Positions 1-6,297 of a DNA stretch of 10,725 nt are shown piece by piece. Below the pieces are notes generated by a model, which saw only the letters and a list, made by a program, of their open reading frames with translations, had not been told where the DNA came from and searched no databases. Source of the stretch: ZC4RG30 sp039800965 (GTDB lineage: Bacteria; Pseudomonadota; Gammaproteobacteria; Steroidobacterales; Steroidobacteraceae); contig JBDLPS010000007.1 of NCBI GenBank assembly GCA_039800965.1, positions 1 to 10,725 of the forward strand. The letters run 5' to 3'. Each line of letters starts with the position of its first letter. Within the stretch, counting starts at the first letter, position 1. The position numbers and the translations under genes are program-made.

Positions 1-773
1 ACGAGGTTCGGCATGAGCGCGTCCTTCAGCAGGACGGTCATGGCGCCGTCGGCGCAGAGTTCCTTCGCGCGGATGGGCTTCTTGTCGCGCGTGCGGGCGA
101 CGATGATGTTACCCAGGCGGCGCGACAGGTCGTCGAGATCCGTCGCCAGACAGAAGATCGCCATGACTTCCGAGGCAACGACAATGTCGAAGCCGTCTTC
201 ACGCGGGTAGCCGTTGCCCGGGCCGCCCAGCGAGTTCGTGATCTGGCGCAGGGCGCGGTCGTTCATGTCGACGACGCGCTTCCAGGACACGCGGCGGACG
301 TCGATGCCCAGCTCGTTGCCCCAGTAGATGTGGTTGTCGACCATCGCGGCCAGGAGGTTGTTCGCCGCGGCGATCGCGTGGAAGTCACCCGTGAAGTGCA
401 GGTTGATGTCTTCCATCGGGACGATCTGCGCGTAACCGCCGCCGGCCGCGCCGCCCTTCACGCCGAAGCAGGGGCCCAGGGAAGGCTCGCGCAGGCAGAT
501 GATGGCCTTCTTGCCGATCGCGTTGAGGCCGTCGCCCAGGCCGACTGTCGTCGTCGTCTTGCCCTCACCGGCCGGCGTCGGGTTGATCGCCGTGACCAGG
601 ATCAGCTTTCCCGGCTTGCGCTTGCCGATCTCCTTGACCGCTTCCAGCGACAGCTTGGCCTTGTACGGGCCGTACTGCAGGAGCTGTTCGCGCGAGATTC
701 CGATCTTCGCGGCGACTTCCTCGATCGGCCGCATCTTGGCCTGGCGGGCAATTTCGATATCACTCAAAGGCAT
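1..773 (-). CDS. fhs: Formate--tetrahydrofolate ligase, N-terminal part (C-terminus outside window)
   Basis: This cytosolic enzyme makes 10-formyltetrahydrofolate from formate, tetrahydrofolate and ATP, feeding the one-carbon pool. Translating the reverse strand from the ATG at 773 gives 257 uninterrupted residues beginning MPLSDIEIARQAK. Seen directly: the P-loop TPAGEGKT at residues 66-73 followed by a run of threonines, and the family signature REPSLGPCFGVKGG at about 95-108, then GGGYAQIVPMEDINLHFTGD. The family is usually about 550 residues, so a little under half is visible; the reading frame is open at base 1. The start is chosen because MPLSDIEIA is the usual N-terminus of the family; the ribosome binding site before it is weak (a GGGT about 8 bases upstream). 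It lies 112 bases downstream of the SMP-30-like gene on the same strand, so it may have its own promoter. Identification is very secure. Confidence 0.96.
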   Translation of the reverse strand, partial: MPLSDIEIARQAKMRPIEEVAAKIGISREQLLQYGPYKAKLSLEAVKEIGKRKPGKLILVTAINPTPAGEGKTTTTVGLGDGLNAIGKKAIICLREPSLGPCFGVKGGAAGGGYAQIVPMEDINLHFTGDFHAIAAANNLLAAMVDNHIYWGNELGIDVRRVSWKRVVDMNDRALRQITNSLGGPGNGYPREDGFDIVVASEVMAIFCLATDLDDLSRRLGNIIVARTRDKKPIRAKELCADGAMTVLLKDALMPNL

Positions 774-885
774 GGGATGACCCTGGTTCGGTGGGAAATA
801 AAAGGGCGGCAATGATGGCTGAAGGCCTCATTTCGCGCCAGTAGCCGGAAATATGAACTCCACAACATGTTGCGTAACCGCCACT
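774..885. other. Intergenic region between fhs and the SMP-30-like gene
   Basis: This 112-base non-coding gap is the upstream region of fhs. It holds a perfect 10-base palindrome, CAACATGTTG, at 863-872. Read on the minus strand it is followed by AT-richer stretches around 850 and 800 that could serve as a -10 element, but none is a convincing match to the sigma-70 consensus. No rho-independent terminator with a T-tract is visible after the SMP-30-like stop codon. No small open reading frame stands out. Confidence 0.5.
863..872. promoter_or_regulatory. 10-bp perfect palindrome upstream of fhs
   Basis: The sequence CAACATGTTG reads the same on both strands. It lies about 90 bases upstream of the fhs start codon and 14 bases past the SMP-30-like stop codon. 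It could be a small operator half-site pair or chance; the arms are only 5 bp, and no longer symmetry extends from it. The role is an inference only. Confidence 0.2.
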
Positions 886-1941
886 TCACGCCCGATGCGC
901 CGGTTCCAGCCCTGGACGGGGCCAGCGCAGCTTGTACAGCTTGCCGGTGCTGGAGGCCGTCACCCAGACGTCCCGCAGGTCCGCCCCGCCGAAGCAGAGG
1001 TTCGTGGTGACCGGATCCGGCAGGGGGATGTGGGCGTAGCGGCCGTCCGGCTGGAAGGTCGTGATGCCGGCGTTGAACAACGTGGCGACGCTGATGCTGC
1101 CGTCGGCCTCGACCTTGAGGCTGTCGAGCCACTGGTAGCCGGGCAGCGTCGCGATGACGCGCCCCTGGGGCGTCGGGTCGTTCGGCACCTCGACCGTGGC
1201 CATGACGCCCGGCGCCTTGAGGTCGAAGGCGTACAGGCGGCCGAGCATGCAGTCGGCCATGTAGACGACCTTGCCGTCGGGCGAGAGGCCGACGCCGTTG
1301 GGCGAAATCTGCGCGCTGCGCCAGCGGATGATCTTCGAGCCGTCCGCCTTGGCGTAGTACAGGCCGCCCAGCCTGCGGACTTCGTTATCCGTCTGGCCGT
1401 AACAGGTGAACCAGAAGCCGCCGTGGCCATCCATCACGAGGTCGTTCGGGCCGTTCAGCAGCTTCCCGTCGCAACGGTCGTAAAGCGTGGTGACCTTGCC
1501 GGTCTTGAGGTCCACGCGCTGGATCGAGCCGCCGTTGTACACGGCCGGCGGCGGGCCCGGCATGTTCGTGACGCCGGGCGTCCAGCCCCAGGCACCGCCG
1601 TTGTTGGTGACGTAGACGGCGCCGTCGGGGCCGATCGCGGCCCCGTTCGGGCCGCCACCCAGCTCGGCGATCACGCTGCGCTTGCCGTCGCGGGCGATGC
1701 GGGTGAGCGTCTTCGCGCGCATCTCCACCAGCACGATCGAGCCGTCCGCCATCGCGATCGGTCCTTCCGGGAACAGCAGGCCCTCGGCGACCTGCGTCAG
1801 CGCCGGCATGCCCGGTTTCGGCGGAACCGCCGCCTTTGCCGCCCCCTGCTCCGCGGCGCCCAGATTTCCCGCGCCTGCAGCCGTTGCCGTGGCGAGCGCA
1901 GCCCTGAGCAGCATGCGCCGCCCGATGTCGTGTTCGGTCAT
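886..1941 (-). CDS. Exported SMP-30/gluconolactonase/LRE-family protein (regucalcin-like lactonase)
   Basis: The product is a 351-residue six-bladed beta-propeller of the SMP-30/gluconolactonase/LRE family, whose known members are metal-dependent lactonases for sugar lactones. Expected metal ligands are visible: E59 in FPEGP, N166 in NGPNDLVMDG, N215 in SPNGVGLSPDGK and D273 in WLDSLKVEADG. The late family motif TTNLCFGGADLRDVWVT is at about 312-328. The N-terminus has a twin-arginine-like signal: GRRMLLRAAL followed by an alanine-rich hydrophobic stretch to about residue 30, so the protein is probably exported folded to the periplasm. The frame is open further upstream, but the ATG at 1941 is preferred because it is preceded by GGGGGA (1945-1950) and puts the RR motif at the N-terminus. 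It is divergent from the yebC-like gene. The exact substrate cannot be told; gluconolactone or another aldonolactone is only a family-level guess. Confidence 0.85.
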   Translation of the reverse strand: MTEHDIGRRMLLRAALATATAAGAGNLGAAEQGAAKAAVPPKPGMPALTQVAEGLLFPEGPIAMADGSIVLVEMRAKTLTRIARDGKRSVIAELGGGPNGAAIGPDGAVYVTNNGGAWGWTPGVTNMPGPPPAVYNGGSIQRVDLKTGKVTTLYDRCDGKLLNGPNDLVMDGHGGFWFTCYGQTDNEVRRLGGLYYAKADGSKIIRWRSAQISPNGVGLSPDGKVVYMADCMLGRLYAFDLKAPGVMATVEVPNDPTPQGRVIATLPGYQWLDSLKVEADGSISVATLFNAGITTFQPDGRYAHIPLPDPVTTNLCFGGADLRDVWVTASSTGKLYKLRWPRPGLEPAHRA

Positions 1942-2038
1942 GGATCCCCCGTTTCTTGTGCCGCCAAAATACGCCGGCGCGGCGCGGAAGGCGACCCGCG
2001 GGGTATCATCCCCGCCAGCAGTCATTTCAGGGACGCCC
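1942..2038. promoter_or_regulatory. Divergent promoter region between the SMP-30-like gene and yebC-like gene
   Basis: This 97-base gap must hold the 5' signals for both divergent genes. For the plus strand, a TATCAT box (2004-2009), flanked by GGGG and CCCC, could be a -10 element 30 bases before the yebC-like ATG, but no clear -35 sits at the right distance. For the minus strand, TATTTT (1971 to 1966) is a possible -10 giving a leader of roughly 18 bases. Ribosome sites are clearer: AGGGA at 2029-2033 for the plus gene and GGGGGA at 1945-1950 for the minus gene. Promoter positions are tentative. Confidence 0.35.
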
Positions 2039-2761
2039 ATGGGCCGCATATTCGAAGTTCGCAAGCACACGATGTTCGCGCGGTGGAACCGCATGGCGAA
2101 GCAGTTCGCCAAGATCGGCAAGGACATCACCATTGCGGTCAAGGCCGGCGGCAGCGACCCGTCGAGCAACCCGGCACTGCGCCGCGTGATCCAGAACGCC
2201 CGCTCGGTGAACATGCCGAAGGACAAGGTCGAGGCGGCCATCAAGCGTGCCTCGGGTCGCGACGCGACGAACTACACCGAGATCATCTACGAAGGCTATG
2301 CGCCGCACGGCGTGGCCGTGCTGGTCGAGGCGGCGACGGACAACCCGACGCGCACCGTGGCCGGCGTGCGCAATGTCTTCTCGAAGCACGGCGGCAACCT
2401 CGCGGCGAACGGCAGCGTCAGCTTCCTGTTCCGCAAGATGGGCGTGTTCCGCCTGAACCCGGAAGGCATCGACCACGATGACCTCGAGCTCTACCTGATG
2501 GACCACGGCCTCGACGAGATGGGAGACTCGACCGGCGAAAACGGCGAGGCGCAGATCGTCGTGCGCTGCGCCTTCGAGGACTTCGGCAACCTGCAGAAGG
2601 CGCTGGAAGCCCGCGGCATCAACCCGATCTCGGCCGAGCACGAGTACATCCCGACCACGCCGACCGAACTGGGTGAGGAGCAGGCGAAGGAAGTCATGGA
2701 ACTGCTCGACAAGATGGAGCAGGACGATGATGTGCAGAAGGTGTACCACACCCTCGCCTGA
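2039..2761 (+). CDS. YebC/TACO1-family protein (PF01709)
   Basis: This 240-residue cytosolic protein belongs to the YebC/PmpR/TACO1 family; members have been described as DNA-binding regulators and, more recently, as ribosome-associated translation factors. Family hallmarks are clear: YEGYAPHGVAVLVE at 84-97, TDNPTRTVAGVRNVFSKHGG at 100-119, GSVSFLF at 125-131 and the C-terminal DDDVQKVYHTLA at 229-240. Length matches the family (about 240). The start ATG at 2039 is preceded by AGGGA with 5-base spacing, and the frame upstream gives no family-like sequence. The N-terminus, MGRIFEVRKHTMFARWNRMAK, differs from the usual proteobacterial MAGHSKWANIKHRK form and resembles, from memory, the form common in Bacteroidota. 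It is divergent from the SMP-30-like gene and not next to ruvC, the usual yebC neighbour, so it may be a second, accessory paralogue. No gene symbol is given because yebC versus yeeN-type orthology is not settled. Confidence 0.93.
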   Translation: MGRIFEVRKHTMFARWNRMAKQFAKIGKDITIAVKAGGSDPSSNPALRRVIQNARSVNMPKDKVEAAIKRASGRDATNYTEIIYEGYAPHGVAVLVEAATDNPTRTVAGVRNVFSKHGGNLAANGSVSFLFRKMGVFRLNPEGIDHDDLELYLMDHGLDEMGDSTGENGEAQIVVRCAFEDFGNLQKALEARGINPISAEHEYIPTTPTELGEEQAKEVMELLDKMEQDDDVQKVYHTLA

Positions 2762-2776
2762 CCGCCATCAGCGGCC

Positions 2777-2801
2777 CATCCAGGCTCAACGGGCCTGGGT
2801 G
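2777..2801. terminator. Possible bidirectional hairpin between convergent yebC-like and TonB receptor genes
   Basis: A 9-bp stem (2777-2785 with 2793-2801, one T-G wobble on the plus strand) closes a 7-base loop. It starts 15 bases after the yebC-like stop codon and overlaps the last codons and stop codon of the TonB receptor gene on the other strand. There is no T-tract on either side, so it is not a classical rho-independent terminator, but its place between convergent genes fits a role in ending or protecting transcripts. Confidence 0.35.
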
Positions 2802-4852
2802 TAGGCCAGCTCGAGGAACAGCGTCCGCCCGCGGCCCGGGAAATACCGGTAAGTACCAAAGGCGTAATCCGCCCGGTCCGCGTAGGCCTTGTCCATGACG
2901 TTGTCGAGGCGCGCCGCGAGCTTCCAGGCCGGCGACACACGCCAGCTGCCGCGGAGATCGACCACGTCGTGACCGGCATACAGGTGGGCATTGACGGCAT
3001 CCGTCCAATAGCGACCAACGTGCTGCCACTGCAGTTCGAACGACGCTTTTTCCATGGGTCGCCAGGCCACGCGCGCATTGCGCAGCCTGCGCGGCGCGGT
3101 ATCGACGTCCCTCCCCGCCACGACCGTTTCGCCGCCATCGATGCTGCGACTGAAGTCATAAGCGTGCTTCGCCGCCGTGCCCGCAACGGAGATCGTCAGC
3201 GTGGGCGTCGCCGACCAGTCCAGCTCGTACTCGACGCCCCGGTGCCTGGTGCGCCCGTTGCCGACGTTGAAGCCGGTCGAATCGCGGAAGATCACGTTGT
3301 CCTTCTGCATCGTGAAACCGGCGATTGCGTAACGCAACCGGCCCGCGGTGCCACGCCACCCGAGCTCCAGGCTGTCGATGCGCTCGGCGCCCAGCGTCGC
3401 GATGTTCTGCTGCTTCTGGAGACGGTAAAGCTCGCTGGTGTCCGGCGCGCGGTAGCCACGGGCGGCATTGCCGTAGATCAACTGCGAATCCGCGAAGGCA
3501 TAAGCCAGCGATGCCTTCGGTGTGAAGTTGGCGAAACCATCCTTGCGATCGGCGGGGCGCATGTACAGGCATCCCGCCGCACCACAGGTCGTGCCGTCGT
3601 CGCGCGTGTTGCCGGCGATCAAATGGTTGTCGTAGGTATACGCAACCCATTCGCCACGCGCGCCCAGCGTCAGCTTGAACGGGCCCAGAGGTTGTTCGAG
3701 GTGGCCATACACCGCGCGCGTCAGCGTATTGACCGTGTAGTCGTAGTGGTACCCCTTGGGGCGGATCGCGTTGGCGGCGGCACTGCCATCGGTCGCCACC
3801 TTGGGCTGGTACTCGACCAGCGTATCGCGACCCACTTCGACGTCCGTGCCTGCAACGACATGGCGACCGCCCGAACCGTGGCGATCCCAGGTCAGCATGA
3901 AGCCGCCTGAATCCTGGCCGTTGTCCTCCATCGGCTTGCCAATGAGGAAATGCTGGAGGAAGTCCATGCGCGAACTGCGCAGGAAAGGCCTGATGTCGAC
4001 GGTGGTGTCGTCGGACATCGGCAGTTCGACATGGCCCAGCAGACGCACCGAATGGGCGTTGCGGTAGGCCTCGGGATTGGCGTTGCTGCGCGCGGCGGCG
4101 GGATTGCGGTAAGCCTCGAAACCGGTGATGAAACCCGCCGTCTGCTGCGCGAGGTTGCTGGCAGACAGGGTCACGGATGCCGTGCCGGCCTCGAAACGAT
4201 GTTCCATCGAGCCAACCAGCTTCTGCTGCTTCGTCGTCGCATGGTCGCGCCAGCCACCATCGTACTCGCCCAGCATGCTGAGCCCGAAGTCGGTGCTGTC
4301 ACCCAAGGCACGGGTCGCGAGGCGGGCCCGGAAGTAGTCGGAAGGCCCCTGCTCGACGCGCAGGCCCAGCAACGGCAGTTCACGTGGCGTCGGCTGGATC
4401 ACGTTGACCGAACCATGCATCGCGGAAGAACCATACAGGGCGCTCGCGGGGCCGCGACCGATCTCGATGGTGCGGGCCTGCTCGGTGTCGACTTCGAACA
4501 GCTCGTTCACGTTGCAGAACCCGACCGGGCGGACGGGAATGCTGTTTTCGAGGAAGAGGAAGGATCCGCAGGAACCAGGACCCGTCAGCACCGGCGAACG
4601 GATCGCGGTCAGGCTCTCCTGGCCGCTGTTGCGCTGGAACATGACGCCCGCGCTGCGATTCATGATCCCGGCGTGATGGGTGGCAGCGACATCCTCGATG
4701 TCCGCGCTGCCGATCTGCGAAAGGCTGCCGGCGTAATTGCGCAAGGGCTCGGCCCGGCGTGTCGCCGTGATGACCATTTCCTCGAGACCGTTGTCCGCCA
4801 GCGCCGGCCCAGCCAGCAAGGCACCCACCACAGCACCCACCGTCAGTCGCAT
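2786..4852 (-). CDS. TonB-dependent outer-membrane receptor, substrate unknown
   Basis: This is a 688-residue TonB-dependent receptor: a periplasmic plug followed by a 22-strand outer-membrane barrel, powered by TonB-ExbB-ExbD. The signal peptide is residues 1-19, ending ALA before DNG. A TonB-box-like EEMVITATR follows at 24-32. The plug (about 35-155) contains IGRGPASALYGSSAMHGSVNVI. The barrel includes RGYRAPDTSELY (465-476) and ends with LDNVMDKAY and YFPGRGRTLFLELAY. Cysteine pairs at 95/113 in the plug and 423/428 in a barrel loop could form disulfides. The last residue is arginine after AYTQ rather than the usual terminal aromatic. The ATG at 4852 is chosen over an upstream in-frame start because AAGGAAA (4857-4863) precedes it and it begins a good signal peptide. 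It is divergent from the kynurenine operon, sharing a 93-base control region. Siderophore, vitamin or aromatic substrates are all possible; nothing in the sequence decides. Confidence 0.92.
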   Translation of the reverse strand: MRLTVGAVVGALLAGPALADNGLEEMVITATRRAEPLRNYAGSLSQIGSADIEDVAATHHAGIMNRSAGVMFQRNSGQESLTAIRSPVLTGPGSCGSFLFLENSIPVRPVGFCNVNELFEVDTEQARTIEIGRGPASALYGSSAMHGSVNVIQPTPRELPLLGLRVEQGPSDYFRARLATRALGDSTDFGLSMLGEYDGGWRDHATTKQQKLVGSMEHRFEAGTASVTLSASNLAQQTAGFITGFEAYRNPAAARSNANPEAYRNAHSVRLLGHVELPMSDDTTVDIRPFLRSSRMDFLQHFLIGKPMEDNGQDSGGFMLTWDRHGSGGRHVVAGTDVEVGRDTLVEYQPKVATDGSAAANAIRPKGYHYDYTVNTLTRAVYGHLEQPLGPFKLTLGARGEWVAYTYDNHLIAGNTRDDGTTCGAAGCLYMRPADRKDGFANFTPKASLAYAFADSQLIYGNAARGYRAPDTSELYRLQKQQNIATLGAERIDSLELGWRGTAGRLRYAIAGFTMQKDNVIFRDSTGFNVGNGRTRHRGVEYELDWSATPTLTISVAGTAAKHAYDFSRSIDGGETVVAGRDVDTAPRRLRNARVAWRPMEKASFELQWQHVGRYWTDAVNAHLYAGHDVVDLRGSWRVSPAWKLAARLDNVMDKAYADRADYAFGTYRYFPGRGRTLFLELAYTQAR

Positions 4853-4879
4853 CGTGTTTCCTTCGTCCGCGGGCCGCCA

Positions 4880-4885
4880 ACCATA
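4880..4885 (-). promoter_or_regulatory. Possible -10 element for the TonB receptor gene
   Basis: On the minus strand this reads TATGGT, a four-of-six match to the sigma-70 -10 box, about 28 bases upstream of the receptor's ATG. The matching -35 region would fall within the palindrome at 4895-4911, which is a usual place for a repressor site, but no good -35 consensus is present. This is a weak call. Confidence 0.2.
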
Positions 4886-4894
4886 CGCCATCCC

Positions 4895-4911
4895 GGGGTG
4901 CCCGGCACCCC
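4895..4911. promoter_or_regulatory. 17-bp interrupted palindrome, candidate operator for haaO operon and TonB receptor
   Basis: GGGGTGCC and GGCACCCC form perfect 8-bp arms around one central base. The element sits near the middle of the 93-base divergent region, 34 bases before the haaO ATG and 42 bases before the receptor ATG. Such symmetry fits binding by a dimeric regulator; a transcript hairpin is less likely because the loop would be a single base unless inner pairs open. If haaO transcription starts at or near its ATG, the site spans roughly -51 to -35, where activators bind. Binding is an inference. Confidence 0.4.
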
Positions 4912-4934
4912 CGCGCCGCCGCACGCGGCCGTAC

Positions 4935-4946
4935 TACAATGGGACA
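4935..4946 (+). promoter_or_regulatory. -10 element (TACAAT) for the haaO operon, possibly giving a leaderless mRNA
   Basis: TACAAT at 4935-4940 matches five of six bases of the sigma-70 -10 consensus in an otherwise very GC-rich region. It ends only five bases before the haaO ATG at 4946, so transcription would start at or next to the A of the start codon. No good Shine-Dalgarno sequence precedes the ATG, which agrees with leaderless translation. The -35 position (about 4912-4917) has no TTGACA-like sequence, hinting at activator dependence. Confidence 0.4.
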
Positions 4947-5500
4947 TGGCAAACACCCCTTCGTTCCCGGGCACGGCGCTCCGCGCCCCGTTCAATTTCC
5001 GTGCGTGGATCGACGCGCACCGGGACCAGCTAAAGCCCCCCGTCGCCAACCGGCAAGTGTTCCGCGACAGCGAATTCATCATCATGGTGGTGGGTGGCCC
5101 GAACTCGCGCACCGACTTCCACGTCGATCCGGGCGAGGAGTTCTTCTACCAGCTGGAAGGGGACATGACGCTGCGTGTCGTGCAGGAGGGCCGTCTCGTG
5201 GACATCCCCATCCGCGAAGGCGAGATTTTCCTGCTGCCGCCGAACGTGCCGCACTCTCCGCAGCGCGTCGCGGACACCATCGGACTGGTCATCGAGCGCG
5301 TGCGCAGACCCGGGGAACTCGACGGCTTGCAGTGGTATTGCGAGGGCTGCCATGGCCTGCTGTACGAGGACCACTTCCATCTGTCCGACATCGAGACGCA
5401 ACTGCAACCCGTTTTCAGCAAGTTCTTCGGCAGTGTCGAGCTGCGGACCTGCAAGCACTGCGGCGAAGTGGCGCGCGTACCGGGAGCGCCCCGGAAGTGA
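4946..5500 (+). CDS. haaO: 3-hydroxyanthranilate 3,4-dioxygenase
   Basis: This cytosolic cupin dioxygenase opens the ring of 3-hydroxyanthranilate with O2, giving 2-amino-3-carboxymuconate semialdehyde, which closes spontaneously to quinolinate for NAD synthesis. The 184-residue length is typical of the bacterial form. Catalytic iron ligands are H59, E65 and H103, and substrate-binding residues R55, R107 and E117 are in the expected places, as judged against the known Cupriavidus enzyme from memory. The C-terminal rubredoxin-like iron site is intact: CEGC at 132-135 and CKHC at 169-172. The start at 4946 gives the usual N-terminal APFNFRAWIDAH motif soon after; a Shine-Dalgarno sequence is lacking. 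It is the first gene of a four-gene operon, its TGA overlapping the GTG start of the next gene. Only the last-step synthase to NAD (quinolinate phosphoribosyltransferase) and the entry dioxygenase are absent here. Confidence 0.96.
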   Translation: MANTPSFPGTALRAPFNFRAWIDAHRDQLKPPVANRQVFRDSEFIIMVVGGPNSRTDFHVDPGEEFFYQLEGDMTLRVVQEGRLVDIPIREGEIFLLPPNVPHSPQRVADTIGLVIERVRRPGELDGLQWYCEGCHGLLYEDHFHLSDIETQLQPVFSKFFGSVELRTCKHCGEVARVPGAPRK

Positions 5501-6297
5501 CTGCATCGGTGCCGCAGGTGGACTTCGCGGGGGCCATCAGCCTCGCGATACCGCTGCAGGTCGACGGTCCGCAGCCACGGCACTTCGGCGCACCTCCCGC
5601 CACGTCCCGCCCCTACGTCGCGGGCAGTTTCAACGGTGAGGTGACACGAGGCGCGAGCTGCAACTGCCGCAGCATCACCCTCGTCCCACACTGCAATGGC
5701 ACGCACACCGAGGGCGTCGCGCACCTCACGACCGGCGGCAGGCCGTTGCACGAGTACGTTCCAACGGCACCGTTGCCGGCACTTGTCCTGACGCTGGAAC
5801 CTTCGGCAGCCGCGACCTCGGGCGAGGACAGCCTGCCTGCGCCGCGGTTCGGCGACCGGCTGCTGACCCGCGATGCACTCCTTGCCGCGTGGCCCGCGCA
5901 GCTGGCCCTGGTGCCGCTCGCCCTGGTGCTGCGGACACTGCCCAACGAAGTCCGCAAGCAGCACGCCGACCACAGCGATGCCAACCCGCCGTATCTCTCG
6001 CGTCAGCTCGCCGAGGAACTGGTGACCCGCGGCATCGAGCACCTGGTGCTCGACCTGCCTTCCGCGGACCGTGGCGACGATGGCGGCCAGCTCACGGCGC
6101 ACCGCCTGTTCTTCGGCCTGCCTTCGGGCAGCACGAGGATCGACGATGCGACACGCGGGCACTGCACGATCACCGAGTTCGCCTTCGTCCCCGACGAAGT
6201 GCCCGACGGCCCCTGCGCCGTGCAACTTCAACTCGCCGCCTGGTCGGGCGATGCAGTGCCCTCGCGGCCGCTGTACCTCCCGCTGGTGAACCCATGA
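5497..6297 (+). CDS. Cyclase-family metal hydrolase, probable kynurenine formamidase (KynB-like, divergent)
   Basis: The 266-residue product belongs to the cyclase family that includes KynB, which hydrolyses N-formylkynurenine to kynurenine and formate. The metal motif is HCNGTHTEGVAH at 65-76: H65, H70, E72 and H76. Canonical KynB has HxGTHxDxPxH, so this one carries an extra residue between the first two histidines and Glu for Asp. Later family features are present: DLPSADR (187-193), AHRLFF (201-206) and an ITEF segment with E227. The GTG at 5497 is chosen because it overlaps the haaO stop codon (GTGA) and has GGGAG at 5482-5486; another in-frame GTG lies at 5509. Its end overlaps kynU by four bases. 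The operon position between haaO and kynU fits the formamidase step, since no other formamidase is in the window. The assignment is inferred from context more than from sequence, so I leave the symbol empty. Confidence 0.85.
   Translation: MTASVPQVDFAGAISLAIPLQVDGPQPRHFGAPPATSRPYVAGSFNGEVTRGASCNCRSITLVPHCNGTHTEGVAHLTTGGRPLHEYVPTAPLPALVLTLEPSAAATSGEDSLPAPRFGDRLLTRDALLAAWPAQLALVPLALVLRTLPNEVRKQHADHSDANPPYLSRQLAEELVTRGIEHLVLDLPSADRGDDGGQLTAHRLFFGLPSGSTRIDDATRGHCTITEFAFVPDEVPDGPCAVQLQLAAWSGDAVPSRPLYLPLVNP

Noticed and set aside
886..2244. Longer start for the SMP-30-like protein, adding 101 residues
   Set aside because: The extension lies over the divergent promoter region and the yebC-like gene, buries the twin-arginine signal, and lacks family similarity. 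The ATG at 1941 has a strong ribosome site.
853..2481. A 542-codon open frame on the plus strand
   Set aside because: It runs antisense to the SMP-30-like gene and then out of frame through the yebC-like gene. Its translation is arginine-, alanine- and glycine-rich with no recognisable domain, as expected for a GC-rich shadow frame.
3950..5500. Long N-terminal extension of the haaO frame
   Set aside because: The added part is antisense to the TonB receptor and carries no domain. HaaO is complete at its normal length from 4946.
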